Of a stretch of DNA of 12,482 bases, positions 1-8,535 are shown in pieces. The stretch is from the NCBI GenBank assembly GCA_000697335.1, contig JNEM01011094.1:1-12482 (forward strand), read 5' to 3'. The notes beneath the pieces are model-generated. The model was given only the letters and a program-made list of their open reading frames with translations. It searched no databases and was not told the DNA's origin. The stretch's first letter is position 1. Every line of letters starts with the position of its first letter. The DNA comes from Conidiobolus incongruus B7586. Taxonomy: Eukaryota > Entomophthoromycota > Entomophthoromycetes > Entomophthorales > Conidiobolaceae. The position numbers were made by a program, and so were the translations under genes.

Positions 1-930
1 ATATTTGATTAGTTGGAATAATTTATATTTAAACTTATTTTTCTTATATCTAACTTGATTTTAAAATATTTATTATGATATTATAATTTTTATAAAATTT
101 AATCTATTAATTTAAATTTAAAAGTATTATTTTAGAATTACGTTTGATTTTATATTTTATATATCTAAAATCTAACTTTATTTTAAAAATTTTGGATTTT
201 TTTAATTGGATATAAGACTTAAAATTAGACTTTATTATTAATTAAATTAGAGAATAAAAACATTATATTAATTATATAATTAAATCTTAATTTATTAAGA
301 ATAAATTTTATTTTTATATAAAAAATAGGTTATCTTATTAAAAAAGTTATTTAAGAACTTTGGGAAAATTTTAAAAATATCTTAATTTTTATATTTATTT
401 GTAAAAATCTAAAGTGTATATCTCTTTTAAAAAACCTATTATGGGAGTTTTAAAAAATTAATTTTTTGAATTTTATTAATATTTTTATATATATTAATTA
501 ATTATATATATAATATTAAATAATTCATAAACTAAGTTTTTTTTTAATTTTTACTATTTATTATTTTTTATTTTATTTCTTAAGATTAAAATTATATTTT
601 ATTAATATTATAATATATTAATACTAATTAATTGAAATTTTAATATATTAGTTATTTATTCTAATTTGAAGCTTAATTAAATTTTATATATATTTCCATA
701 TTATAGTGTAATATTCTATGCTACACTACTTTTATATTAAGTCTTCCTTTATACTCTATTTGTTTAACTACCATTATATTTATAATAACCATATTTATAA
801 AATATTAGCAAAAATTAATATCATTTTATTATTGATATTTTATAATATTGAATTAATCTTTTTAAGTTGTTTATAAATCAAATATAAAAGTATTTGTGTT
901 TTGTGAAATTTATAAACTTAAAAATAAATA
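1..930. other. AT desert, no gene recognised
   Basis: This stretch is almost wholly A and T, with frequent stops in all frames. I see no reading frame, RNA gene or terminal repeat that I can support. Its composition resembles the mutated transposon cluster at the right end, so it may be an older repeat decayed past recognition; that is inference only. Confidence 0.5.
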
Positions 931-1047
931 GAATGAAAAATATAGCTCTTTAGGAAAGAAAAACAATACTACTGATAGATTCAATATTGAACAATAATCA
1001 TCCCTTGATTGGTGTATGTGATAATTATATCAGTTGCTCTATCTTTA

Positions 1048-1224
1048 ATGCCATCAAACAATGATGTTGGTATCCAACTTACAAATAACGATTTTCAATG
1101 ATCCTCAAACCCTTGTAATATTCAAGCTCAAACAAAAGTGAACATCTCAAAGCATTCTAATGGCGATTTGACAAATGCTACTGTTAGTGAATATGATAAT
1201 AATTCTGGGGGTCGACAAAATTAG
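1048..1224 (+). pseudogene. Possible decayed small secreted-protein gene or exon
   Basis: I do not recognise this sequence. Reading from the ATG at 1048 gives 17 residues beginning MPSNNDVGIQL, an in-frame TGA at 1099-1101, then 40 more residues to a TAG at 1222. The frame is also open upstream from 1009 and there encodes a hydrophobic run (VYVIIISVALSL) that could be the core of a signal peptide, but without an ATG. The downstream part is Asn/Ser/Thr-rich and has three N-glycosylation sequons (NIS, NAT, NNS). Base composition is clearly richer in G+C than the flanks, as expected for a former coding exon. It could equally be a chance frame in a fragment of an unrelated repeat. No intron boundary is convincing. 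Confidence 0.2.
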
Positions 1225-1408
1225 CTGATCGCTAAAAAATAAGGATAAAATAAGGTATGAGTATGCTCATAAATTAAGGGATATATATTTGAATTAGTTT
1301 ATATCCCTTGTGGTTAACCAGAAGTATCAAGTATGTAGGATGTTGAACTAGAGGTAAAATTAATCAGCTCTTAAAAGGGAAGAAGTAAAGAATGCAATTC
1401 AACACCTA
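1211..1408. repeat. Chain of consecutive inverted repeats
   Basis: Five inverted repeats follow one another: TTAGC/GCTAA (1221-1225 and 1231-1235), TATGAG/CTCATA (1256-1261 and 1266-1271), AAGGGATATA/TATATCCCTT (1276-1285 and 1300-1309), the perfect palindrome TGGTTAACCA (1311-1320), and TAGGATGTTGAA pairing with TTCAACACCTA (1336-1347 and 1398-1408, one bulged A). The block opens with the 6-bp palindrome GTCGAC at 1211. Several arms contain G and C, which makes chance pairing less trivial than elsewhere in this AT-rich window. The function is unknown: a structured RNA, a protein-binding array or the remains of a small palindromic element are all possible. Confidence 0.45.
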
Positions 1409-1626
1409 TATCTGCCAAATATTATTATTTTGATTCATATTAAACAAGATATGATTAGATGATTAAAATATATAGATAATAGCTAAAAAATATTTTGATT
1501 AAATAAAATATTTTTTCAAAAGTAATTTAAAATAGTAATAATATTAATAAAATAAATATATATTATTGAATAGTTTTGGAAATTTATAGGATAAATTATC
1601 GGATTATTTAAATACAAAAAAAATAT

Positions 1627-1632
1627 AAAAAA
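1627..1632 (-). terminator. RNA polymerase III terminator of tRNA-Pro
   Basis: Read on the minus strand, six T residues begin five bases past the tRNA discriminator base, and a second longer T-run follows a few bases later. A run of four or more T is the usual eukaryotic pol III stop, which supports a functional nuclear tRNA gene. Confidence 0.85.
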
Positions 1633-1637
1633 GGACT

Positions 1638-1709
1638 GGGCTCCAACGGGAATTGAACCCGTGACCTCCCGCACCCAAAGCGGGAATCATACCACTAGAC
1701 CATGAAGCC
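1638..1709 (-). tRNA. tRNA-Pro (anticodon UGG)
   Basis: This is a complete 72-nt cloverleaf on the minus strand that decodes CCA and, by wobble, other proline codons in cytosolic translation. The acceptor stem GGCTTCA pairs with TGGAGCC, with one G-T wobble. The anticodon stem CCCGC/GCGGG encloses the loop TTTGGGT, which places UGG at positions 34-36. The T arm carries GGTTCAATTCC, the pol III B box (1649-1659), and the A box TGGTCTAGTGG lies at 1692-1702. There is no intron, and CCA is not encoded, both normal for a nuclear eukaryotic gene. It is a small GC-normal island in very AT-rich DNA, so selection has kept it. A mitochondrial origin is unlikely given the perfect A and B boxes and the T-run terminator. 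Confidence 0.97.
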
Positions 1710-2553
1710 ATATCTGCAACATCCATCGTTGATAGTAGGCCTTATTTGGTTTATAATTGAATATTAACACAATTGCTAATTCCAATTTCAATTGTTAAGC
1801 TAATTTTTTTTAAAATTTTTTCATATAATCATGTTTTCATACATTTTTTTAAAAATTTTTTTCATTACAAAATACTCTATCATTTATCATATACTTGAAA
1901 TTTTATTCAATCAATATTATTGCTAAAATTTTTCTTGTTGTTTAAGTCAATATATTTATGTAACCTTAAGATCAAATATAGTTTCCAATTATATTTGCAT
2001 AAGGTATTGAAAAATTCATCAGAATCATTGAAATGTTAATTTTTTCAAATCAGATATTAATAATCTAATATTTAAAAAATTTCACTTTCTTATCTATAAT
2101 TTTACAATTAATATTTTATTTCGTTATTAATAAATTTATATTTAATATGGCTATCGCCAAATTTTACTATTTTATTTTTTTTAAACTCAATTTCATATTT
2201 CAAGAGAATTTGTGATACAAATAGGATTTCATTTAAAATAATATTAATATATTATTTGAAGATATAAAATATAGTCAATTTATATTGATATTAAATTAAG
2301 AATGCTGAAATAATAGTATTAATATATATGTAAATATATCATTTGAATACCTTATTAAATATAAAAATCAAAATGAAAACAGAGATATTTATAATTAACA
2401 GAATATTAAAATAAAGAAATTTTTAATTAAAAATATTAGACTATTTCATGTATGATTAAAAAAATCGCTAATTTTTTCATTTGAATTAAATGGGTGAAAA
2501 TAAATCTCGAATATTTGCATTTATTTTTGTATGTTTAATATTGATTTAATTTA
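1710..2553. other. AT-rich spacer upstream of the tRNA, no gene recognised
   Basis: I see only short open frames (the longest I noted is a 22-codon hydrophobic frame beginning ATGGCTATCGCC near 2149), with no promoter, conserved motif or repeat ends that support a gene. Confidence 0.5.
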
Positions 2554-2577
2554 ATATATATATATATATATATATAT
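2554..2577. repeat. (AT)12 microsatellite
   Basis: There is an uninterrupted run of twelve AT dinucleotides. A shorter AT run lies at about 7339-7350. In DNA this AT-rich, slippage repeats of this kind are expected; the run may be length-variable between strains. Confidence 0.95.
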
Positions 2578-3958
2578 TTTAATATCAAATTTTTATTAAT
2601 TCTAAAATAAAGTAATATATGCCAAAATGTGAGACATTTAATGTGAAAAAAATACAAAAATGTAGATATTAACAATTTATTACACAATACAGGAAATTTT
2701 TCTTTCTACGATATATTGTACACTTTATGATATATGATCACAAATTAATCAATGGCTATATACCTATTTCAAAGTTTACTCTTAATAATTAGTCAACCAT
2801 TAATAGATTTGTAATTCAATGATAATGAAATATAGTGTACTCTTGATGACTATAGAATCAAAATTTAAAAGGAATTGAAGCTTGAATTAAAGTAAGATAT
2901 TGTAATATGCTTATAACTAACTATCGATTAAAATACTAGAATATAATTCTTATAAAGTAATAAATAACATATAGTATTAATTACAACATATGAATATAAT
3001 TATTAATAATTCAACAAATCATCATTAAGAATCCGAATTATGAAAGATATTTAACAATTACCACATTTTAATATTAAATTAATAAGTCTCTAACATCATT
3101 TTTGACCTTATTGAAAAATAAATAATTTGAAGAATTTGGAACATTTTGAATTTTATATTCACTATAAAATATTAGAATTTTAGTAAATTTGAATCAAAAA
3201 TGATCTATTACTTGATTAATATAATTTTATTCGAGAAATCAAGATTTTTCATACTTATATATCATTATATGTAAAGTCTGAAATCACTAAGTGAGAGATT
3301 ATTTTGGGATCTGCTCTTATTACAACTTAAAGTTAATTACATGATCTAATATAAATCAATGATAATATGCTATGATAGTATATTCATTAATTTGACAGCA
3401 ACGTGTTTGATTTAACAATTTATCCCTCGTTAACTTGCTAAAAGACTATCTACTAATATTCGCATTCTAAATATTAATGGGAAAATGAATATTTGACTGA
3501 TTAATAAGGTAAATGAATAGAAGTTAAGGTAGATTAGTTGAAATTCGGACTGAATTAAGTCTATACTTTTGAAAACCACTTTTTTTTTCAAAAAATTATA
3601 AATTTTTCATTACATTTATAGAATTATTAAATATTTTAAATTGCTTCAGATACATAATACAATACTTTTTGCTAAGTGTTTGAAATATACATAATTTTAA
3701 TAAAATTCAATAAGAGAGTTGATATATTGGAATTTGGAACTAGATAGAATTTCCTTACAAGTTAGCAGCATATGATTAAATAATATTCTAATAGATCTGT
3801 CCGAAATTCAAGTTCCCATTTAATAATAAACATCAACCAAATATAATCCAATTATAAATTAATATAATAAAATATGAATTCATTGTAAAAATTTTACAAA
3901 CTGAACAATTTTGATTGAAACAAATATTTATATTTAGAATTTTAGAATTTTTGGGTTG
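2578..3958. other. AT-rich spacer, no gene recognised
   Basis: This spacer is somewhat less AT-extreme than the window ends, with scattered G and C on both strands. Stops are frequent in every frame, and I found no RNA gene, repeat ends or clear exon. Short frames such as 17 codons from an ATG near 2620 have no support. Confidence 0.45.
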
Positions 3959-3968
3959 TATATAAAAG
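3959..3968 (+). promoter_or_regulatory. TATA box before the 57-residue membrane protein frame
   Basis: TATATAAAAG is a near-ideal TATA box and lies about 60 bp before the ATG at 4020, a plausible fungal core-promoter spacing. TATA-like strings are common by chance in AT-rich DNA, but the AAAAGG tail and the position just before an open frame give it some weight. Confidence 0.4.
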
Positions 3969-4019
3969 GATATGTAATAAATCAAATTATAAACTTTAAT
4001 ATTTCAATGAGGTATCAAA

Positions 4020-4193
4020 ATGAACTTAGATAAGAGATTTGTACATTCTAGTGCTTCAGTTTCAACCAATACCGATGCTATTACAATTTCCATATCGATT
4101 ATTGCTGTCATAGTATTTATAGCTTGTATTATCAAGTTCTGCTTTTTTACTAAACCCAGTTCTGATTCAAATAGAGAAAATCTACTCCAATAA
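4020..4193 (+). CDS. Possible 57-residue single-pass membrane protein
   Basis: I do not recognise a family. The frame starts MNLDKRFVHSS and has a Ser/Thr/Asn-rich N-terminal part (residues 10-19), one hydrophobic segment (about 20-38, ITISISIIAVIVFIACII), a Cys just inside it and one just after (C36, C41), basic residues K39 and K45, and a polar tail ending ENLLQ. It would sit in a membrane as a single-pass protein, probably with the tail in the cytoplasm by the positive-inside rule. The ATG is in good context (A at -3) and has a TATA box about 60 bp upstream; an earlier ATG at 4007 opens only an 8-codon frame. G+C is higher than in the flanks. Its short length and lack of a known homologue leave a chance frame possible. 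An opposite-strand frame over the same bases can only start at GTG and looks like its shadow. Confidence 0.4.
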   Translation: MNLDKRFVHSSASVSTNTDAITISISIIAVIVFIACIIKFCFFTKPSSDSNRENLLQ

Positions 4194-4981
4194 TGAATTA
4201 TTTTCACCTTTCAAAGATGATTTAAACTGGATTAAAAAACTTGTAAAGAATTGTTAGGCATTGAAAAGCATAAAAGATATATTAAATTCGCTGGGATTAT
4301 ATTTGAACAATGTTTTCGTCATAACTTAAAATTCAATATAACCGAATGAATCAACTTTTATAAACTATCAAACTAAAATTAATCTTTTATATAACTAATA
4401 TTTCATTCTAAATATAACGCCTATATAAACTGAATAAAAAATATAACTTGAAACAAAATCAAAAAATATTTTATATACAATATACATAAAATCAGTAATT
4501 ATATCGATTGACTATTTAAACATAATATTCAACTTAGATATATAAAATCAGTCCTAAGTGATATGACGATTGATTTGTTAAATTCAATTAAACTATTCCA
4601 ATTTTAATGTTAATTTGTAAAAAGTATTTTCAATATCACCAGAACACTTTTATTAATAGTATTGATTAGTTAAATTCATATCATAAAAATAAAATACTAA
4701 ATTTTGAAGGAGAATTTTATTTGATAACTATATTTAATATAGCCAAATTTATTTCAATACTCAAAAAATTATTGATTTTATCCTCAAAATCATTATTATG
4801 TTAATGGAAAAACACTAGTCATTTTGACTTGCTATTGACTATAAACTTTGATACTTCGCAATAGAGAATTTTATCCTCACATGGTTCGTTATCCTATTTA
4901 GGTTACTATATATTTTCAGAATATCAGCTATACTAATTTGTTTAATCTAGGAATACTATTCACAATTTAAAGTAATCATAT
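4194..4981. other. AT-rich spacer, no gene recognised
   Basis: There are only short frames and no motif, RNA gene or repeat end that I can support. Two loosely similar stretches containing ATAAAATCAGT (about 4487 and 4545) are too short and diverged to call a repeat family. Confidence 0.45.
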
Positions 4982-5317
4982 TGTTACGGGCCGGAAGATC
5001 CGTTCGAACTTAACAATACAGTTCATTCGAGAACCCCGTCACAGATCCACCTGTAACGTGACCACAAAATACACCCGAGCAATGCAATCAATCGTTCCAT
5101 CCGACGCGTCGCTCGTACACTGGGAAGACACGTCAAAAAATCATAAATATTCCGACTTCAGCCAAGTTGTCACGTCAGTCCTCTTCATAGGGTACTGATC
5201 AATAATCCTTGTTAAACAATAAATCCCCCCTTTTATATCGCCTAACTGGCGCCGCCCCGGAAGATGACTAATTACTTAAAAGTTATTATACATTAGACTT
5301 CCCAGCCAGCGTCGATA
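4982..5317 (+). mobile_element. GC-rich island, probable LTR-retrotransposon end (solo LTR or fragment), Ty3-like
   Basis: The segment switches abruptly from AT-rich spacer to near-balanced composition. It begins TGTTACGGG, the kind of start seen in many fungal Ty3/Gypsy LTRs. About 265 bp in, TGGCGCCG at 5247-5254 resembles a primer-binding-site start, which would put the LTR at about 4982-5245 with a short piece of internal sequence after it; GC-richer sequence ends near 5317. A 9-bp direct repeat, CCGGAAGAT, occurs at 4991 and 5257. I see no gag or pol, no second LTR and no convincing target duplication, so it is a broken fragment. It lacks the mutational decay of the transposons nearby, so it is probably young, or was too short to be targeted. 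Orientation and family are inferred from the ends only. Confidence 0.5.
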
Positions 5318-5955
5318 TTATAATTTTAATTTCGAGAAAGCATTATATATTACTCAATATTCAAATTTAATCAGAACACTCCAGATTTAGAGATGAAAAT
5401 AGATATATTATTCATTCGATTTCGATCTTAAAAGTTTTAAAGCATTTATATTAAATAATTTCCATTTTACTAATATGATAAAGGAGGGATATAGCTTATT
5501 AAATAGTTAAAATCAGAAATATATTTCATTAAATATCTTATATCAAAATCCTTTATACTATTTTTATTTCATTTTTCAATTATAATTATATTTAGTTTAT
5601 TTATTTTATAATTTCATTAAAATATAAATAAATTTTTTTCATATGGAATATTTGAAAATCAAGCTGAATTACACTTATTTGCTTTTTCTGGAGTAATATT
5701 AAATATCAACATTAGTTAAAATTATATATTTATTTTCAACAAAAAAGAAATTGATCATTTTGATAAATTCATTTTAATATTCTTTAATATTATTTTGAAT
5801 AATATTTTGTGTTATATTAATTTTGGCATTTTTCTTATTCCTAAATTATAAATTATAAATAATGCGATTTTTAATTCAATGAAGAAATAATACCTGTTAC
5901 TGTTAGCCACTGCTCCAGAAATACCGATTGGATAGTGCTAAAAATATACTTCAGA
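5318..5955. other. AT-rich spacer, no gene recognised
   Basis: Composition returns to strongly AT-rich. I see no frame beyond about 20 codons with any protein-like character, no RNA gene and no repeat ends. Confidence 0.45.
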
Positions 5956-6051
5956 ATGCATAAAAAATTATATTTAATATCCCTATTATTAATTATTTTA
6001 TCATGTAATATTAACAATAGAAAAACTATTAAAAGTGCTTTATTATTGTAA
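5956..6051 (+). CDS. 31-residue signal-peptide-like short frame
   Basis: The frame reads MHKKLYLISLLLIILSC, followed by a short polar part and a TAA. It has the layout of a signal peptide: basic start, hydrophobic core, small residue and Cys near a cleavage point. The ATG has A at -3. The mature part would be only about a dozen residues, so if real it would have to be a tiny peptide or the first exon of a longer gene; I found no convincing splice donor and downstream exon. Hydrophobic Leu/Ile runs arise easily in AT-rich DNA, so chance is the leading explanation. Confidence 0.13.
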   Translation: MHKKLYLISLLLIILSCNINNRKTIKSALLL

Positions 6052-6590
6052 CTTCATCCCCAGTTCAGAAGTATATGTATACTATATTTAGAATATATAG
6101 TCTGATATACTCTAGTTTAGTTTATATTAACAAAATAAGCTTCTCAGGATTAATTGGTTAAAAAAAATAAAATTTTTAAAGCTAATTTTTTCATAAATTT
6201 AATTCTTAAGATAATCATTGTATATTATGAAATCCAAAAATATCTGTCGATCAAACATATTAATAATATAAAGATCATTATTTAAATTATTTCTTTAAAA
6301 TTCTAAGATTATTATATTCAACCCTTTTTTTAAATCTGATTTTAAATTGTATTTAAAGTCATTTTGCTATTTATTTTATTAATTATGATGTTATTTAAAA
6401 CAATCTACTTTTTCAAATAATTTTGATAGCCTTATAATATAATATCTAATTAATATTAAAAAAATAGGAACATTTAAAATCATTATATTACATATATATT
6501 TTTAAATCAATTTATTATTTTATCATTAATTATGATTTAATATTGTTCATAATATTAATTATTACACCTCAAATTTTGAATTTTAACGCT
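6052..6590. other. AT-rich spacer, no gene recognised
   Basis: I see no supported frame, RNA gene or repeat end between the short 5956 frame and the TATA box of the 93-residue protein. Confidence 0.45.
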
Positions 6591-6600
6591 TATATAAATA
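6591..6600 (+). promoter_or_regulatory. TATA box before the PPPPY membrane protein
   Basis: TATATAAATA lies 49 bp before the ATG at 6640. The spacing is close to that of the TATA box of the 4020 frame. It is a plausible core promoter, with the caution that such strings are frequent in this composition. Confidence 0.4.
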
Positions 6601-6639
6601 TTGAATTGAATTAAAAATATTCAATTAATATTCAATGAA

Positions 6640-6921
6640 ATGATAATTTTATATAAAAGATCAGACAATTTAGACTTATCAATATTTTTACAAAATCCAA
6701 CTTGGCCAATATGGATCGTTTTTGCCTTGATATTCTTTATAGTATTAATCTATGGTTTTTGTGGCTGTTATAAATTATCATCAGTTTGCAATGAATCTTT
6801 TAGATGTGCATTATTTAATAACTACTTTTGCTCTACCATTTATTGTGAAAATTCCAACCATCATGAAACTTATGATGATTATTTCGATCCACCTCCTCCA
6901 TATACTGTTAATAATCCTTAA
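6640..6921 (+). CDS. 93-residue single-pass membrane protein with C-terminal PPPPY motif
   Basis: There is a short N-terminal part (1-21), one strong transmembrane segment (about 22-40, WPIWIVFALIFFIVLIYG), then a Cys-rich stretch (C41, C43, C50, C56, C64, C69), an acidic/His linker (about 70-83) and DPPPPY at 83-88, which contains a PPxY motif. PPxY motifs bind WW domains, notably of Nedd4/Rsp5 ubiquitin ligases, and fungi have many small one-pass membrane proteins with Cys-rich juxtamembrane regions and proline/tyrosine tails, some of them Rsp5 adaptors. A membrane-trafficking or ubiquitin-adaptor role is inferred from this layout, not from a family match. The ATG is the first in frame after a TGA at 6607 and follows a TATA box by 49 bp. 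No intron is needed. It is clearly richer in G+C than its flanks. It stands alone, with the nearest gene-like frames far away on either side. Confidence 0.6.
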   Translation: MIILYKRSDNLDLSIFLQNPTWPIWIVFALIFFIVLIYGFCGCYKLSSVCNESFRCALFNNYFCSTIYCENSNHHETYDDYFDPPPPYTVNNP

Positions 6922-8223
6922 ATAGCATCCTATAACATTTACCAATTCATTTTAATCAAATGATCCGGGTATTAAACAAAGATCACCTTTAATATAATAT
7001 ATAATCAAATACCTTCATCATAATTAATATGAATAGGAATATTTGAGGGAATTTTAATATATATATTTATATATTTCAAAAAATTTAATAAATATCATGT
7101 AATTAACTTATTATATATTTCTTCCTTGAAATTAATAATTATTATTAGAAAAATTATTTAAATCATCAATATTAATTCTGATATACTAATCAAAATAATC
7201 TATTTCCTATATTATATAATATAAATATTATTATTAAGAATAATTATACTTTATTAAATAAATTACATATTATAAGTATTTTCATAATTATTTAATAATT
7301 TTATTTTGATAGACTATAAATTTACTAACGATATAGCATATATATATATATTGACTAAATATAATAATATTAAAAAATTAAACTAGATTTTAATATAATC
7401 CAAATAAAATAAATTCAGATATTTAATTAAAAAATAAATACTTTAGTTATAAACTAATATTAATATTTTCTATATTGAAAACGAACTTATTTTTTTATAA
7501 AGATTTGAATCCAAATCTTATAATTTATTAAAAAAAATAAATCAAATTATCTTATAATATTATTAGTTTAAATAATATTTAATTAATATTAATTTTTAAA
7601 AATCAAATTTTTTGTTTAAAAAATATTAAAATAAATATATTACTAATTTAATAATTAGTAAATATTCACTCTTATTTTAAATAAAATTTTATAAAATATT
7701 TATTTTTTATATATAATATAAGATAAAATTTTTTATAATTTCTATAAATTATATATCTATATAATATGGAATAAATTTTATATTTAAAATAAAATAAATT
7801 GATATTTATATTCTTATAATATCAAACTTATTGCTGATTTAAAATATTTTAATAATTTGAACTAATAATACCCAAAATTTTGGATAATATAATATTATTT
7901 AATTTAATAAGGAAAAAATATTAATATATCTTTTTATTATTATATTGATTATTATTATAAGTTATAATTTGCAAAAAAAGTTAGAAAATTTTAAAAATTA
8001 TTATTTATTTTATTGATTGTAATTATTGGGTTTTTGATATTTTATTTTTATTATTTAATAAAAAAATTTTCATAATATAATATTATAATCAATAATTGAA
8101 GTTTTGCAATAATATATTTAAAATATGATATTATTCTTATAGATTTATTTGATATAGTAATATACTATATTAGTGATAATAAGACTTTATATAAATTTTT
8201 TTATATAAATATACAATAGCCTA
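6922..8223. other. AT desert, no gene recognised
   Basis: This is among the most AT-extreme DNA in the window, especially from about 7150 on. It contains one clear hairpin (7500-7519) and a few stretches that vaguely resemble the nearby Tc1 ends (about 7485-7500 and 7957-7975), too weak to call. It is probably decayed repeat sequence. The TA at 8222-8223 is the left target site of the transposon cluster. Confidence 0.5.
7500..7519. repeat. Hairpin, 8-bp arms
   Basis: AAGATTTG at 7500-7507 and CAAATCTT at 7512-7519 are perfect inverted repeats with a 4-nt loop. It is isolated, and no gene abuts it. Confidence 0.5.
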
Positions 8224-8424
8224 TAAAAGTAAGTCATAAAATTAATATTACTTAAATATTTACTTATATTTTAAACAATTCTTAATAAAATAAATTTAAA
8301 TTAAAATATATAATTTACTTATATTGATTGATTATAACTAACTATATTTGATTATATTTCATTAGCTATTGGTTAATATATCATAACCTAAAATTTAACC
8401 AAAGTAAGTTATAAATTTGTGGGT
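8224..8424 (+). repeat. Copy A left terminal inverted repeat with two direct repeats
   Basis: The outer direct repeat (8224-8245, AAAAGTAAGTCATAAAATT) and inner direct repeat (8401-8424, AAAGTAAGTTATAAATTTG) share a core AAAGTAAGTyATAAA and start about 176 bp apart. In the related IR/DR Tc1 elements both sites bind transposase. The interior also carries a small inverted repeat, GGTTA/TAACC, at 8371-8388. The sequence between the two sites matches the reverse complement of copy B's right end. Confidence 0.8.
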
Positions 8425-8440
8425 TTATAAGTTAAAAGGG

Positions 8441-8448
8441 TATAAATA
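8441..8448 (+). promoter_or_regulatory. TATA box of transposase gene, copy A
   Basis: TATAAATA just inside the inner direct repeat lies 95 bp before the transposase ATG and is followed by a pyrimidine-rich tract. This is a plausible core promoter of the ancestral element. Copy B has a similar but diverged stretch at about 9767. Confidence 0.35.
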
Positions 8449-8535
8449 ACAAAACTTATATATATCTTCTTTTTCTTTTGTTTTATTATATATATTATTA
8501 AATTATTAAGCTAATATTTTAAAATTAATATTATA

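Noticed and set aside
1341-1404. TGTTGAA...TTCAACA unit resembling a tiny LTR or terminal-repeat element
   Set aside because: At 64 bp it is too short for an LTR and has no target duplication. The flanking TAGG/CCTA extends the inverted repeat, so a hairpin explains it better.
2149-2217. 22-codon hydrophobic frame starting ATGGCTATCGCC
   Set aside because: It is very short and Phe/Ile-rich, as AT-rich DNA yields by chance, with no promoter or other support.
4004-4207. 67-codon open frame on the minus strand
   Set aside because: It begins at GTG, which is not a normal nuclear eukaryotic start, has no clear protein architecture, and lies exactly opposite the better supported plus-strand membrane-protein frame.
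5956-6150. Signal-peptide frame as first exon of a spliced secreted-protein gene
   Set aside because: The only nearby donor candidate (GTAACT at 6048) and acceptors lead into sequence with immediate stops. I kept only the short frame, at low confidence.
7485-7500. AACTTATTTTTTTATAA resembling the outer end of copy B
   Set aside because: It is low-complexity AT sequence, and no inner repeat occurs at the expected distance of about 176 bp on either side.
7957-7980. Stretch resembling the inner direct repeat of the Tc1 element (AAGTTATAATTTGC)
   Set aside because: The match is short and AT-only for most of its length, with no partner end or transposase nearby; chance is likely in this composition.
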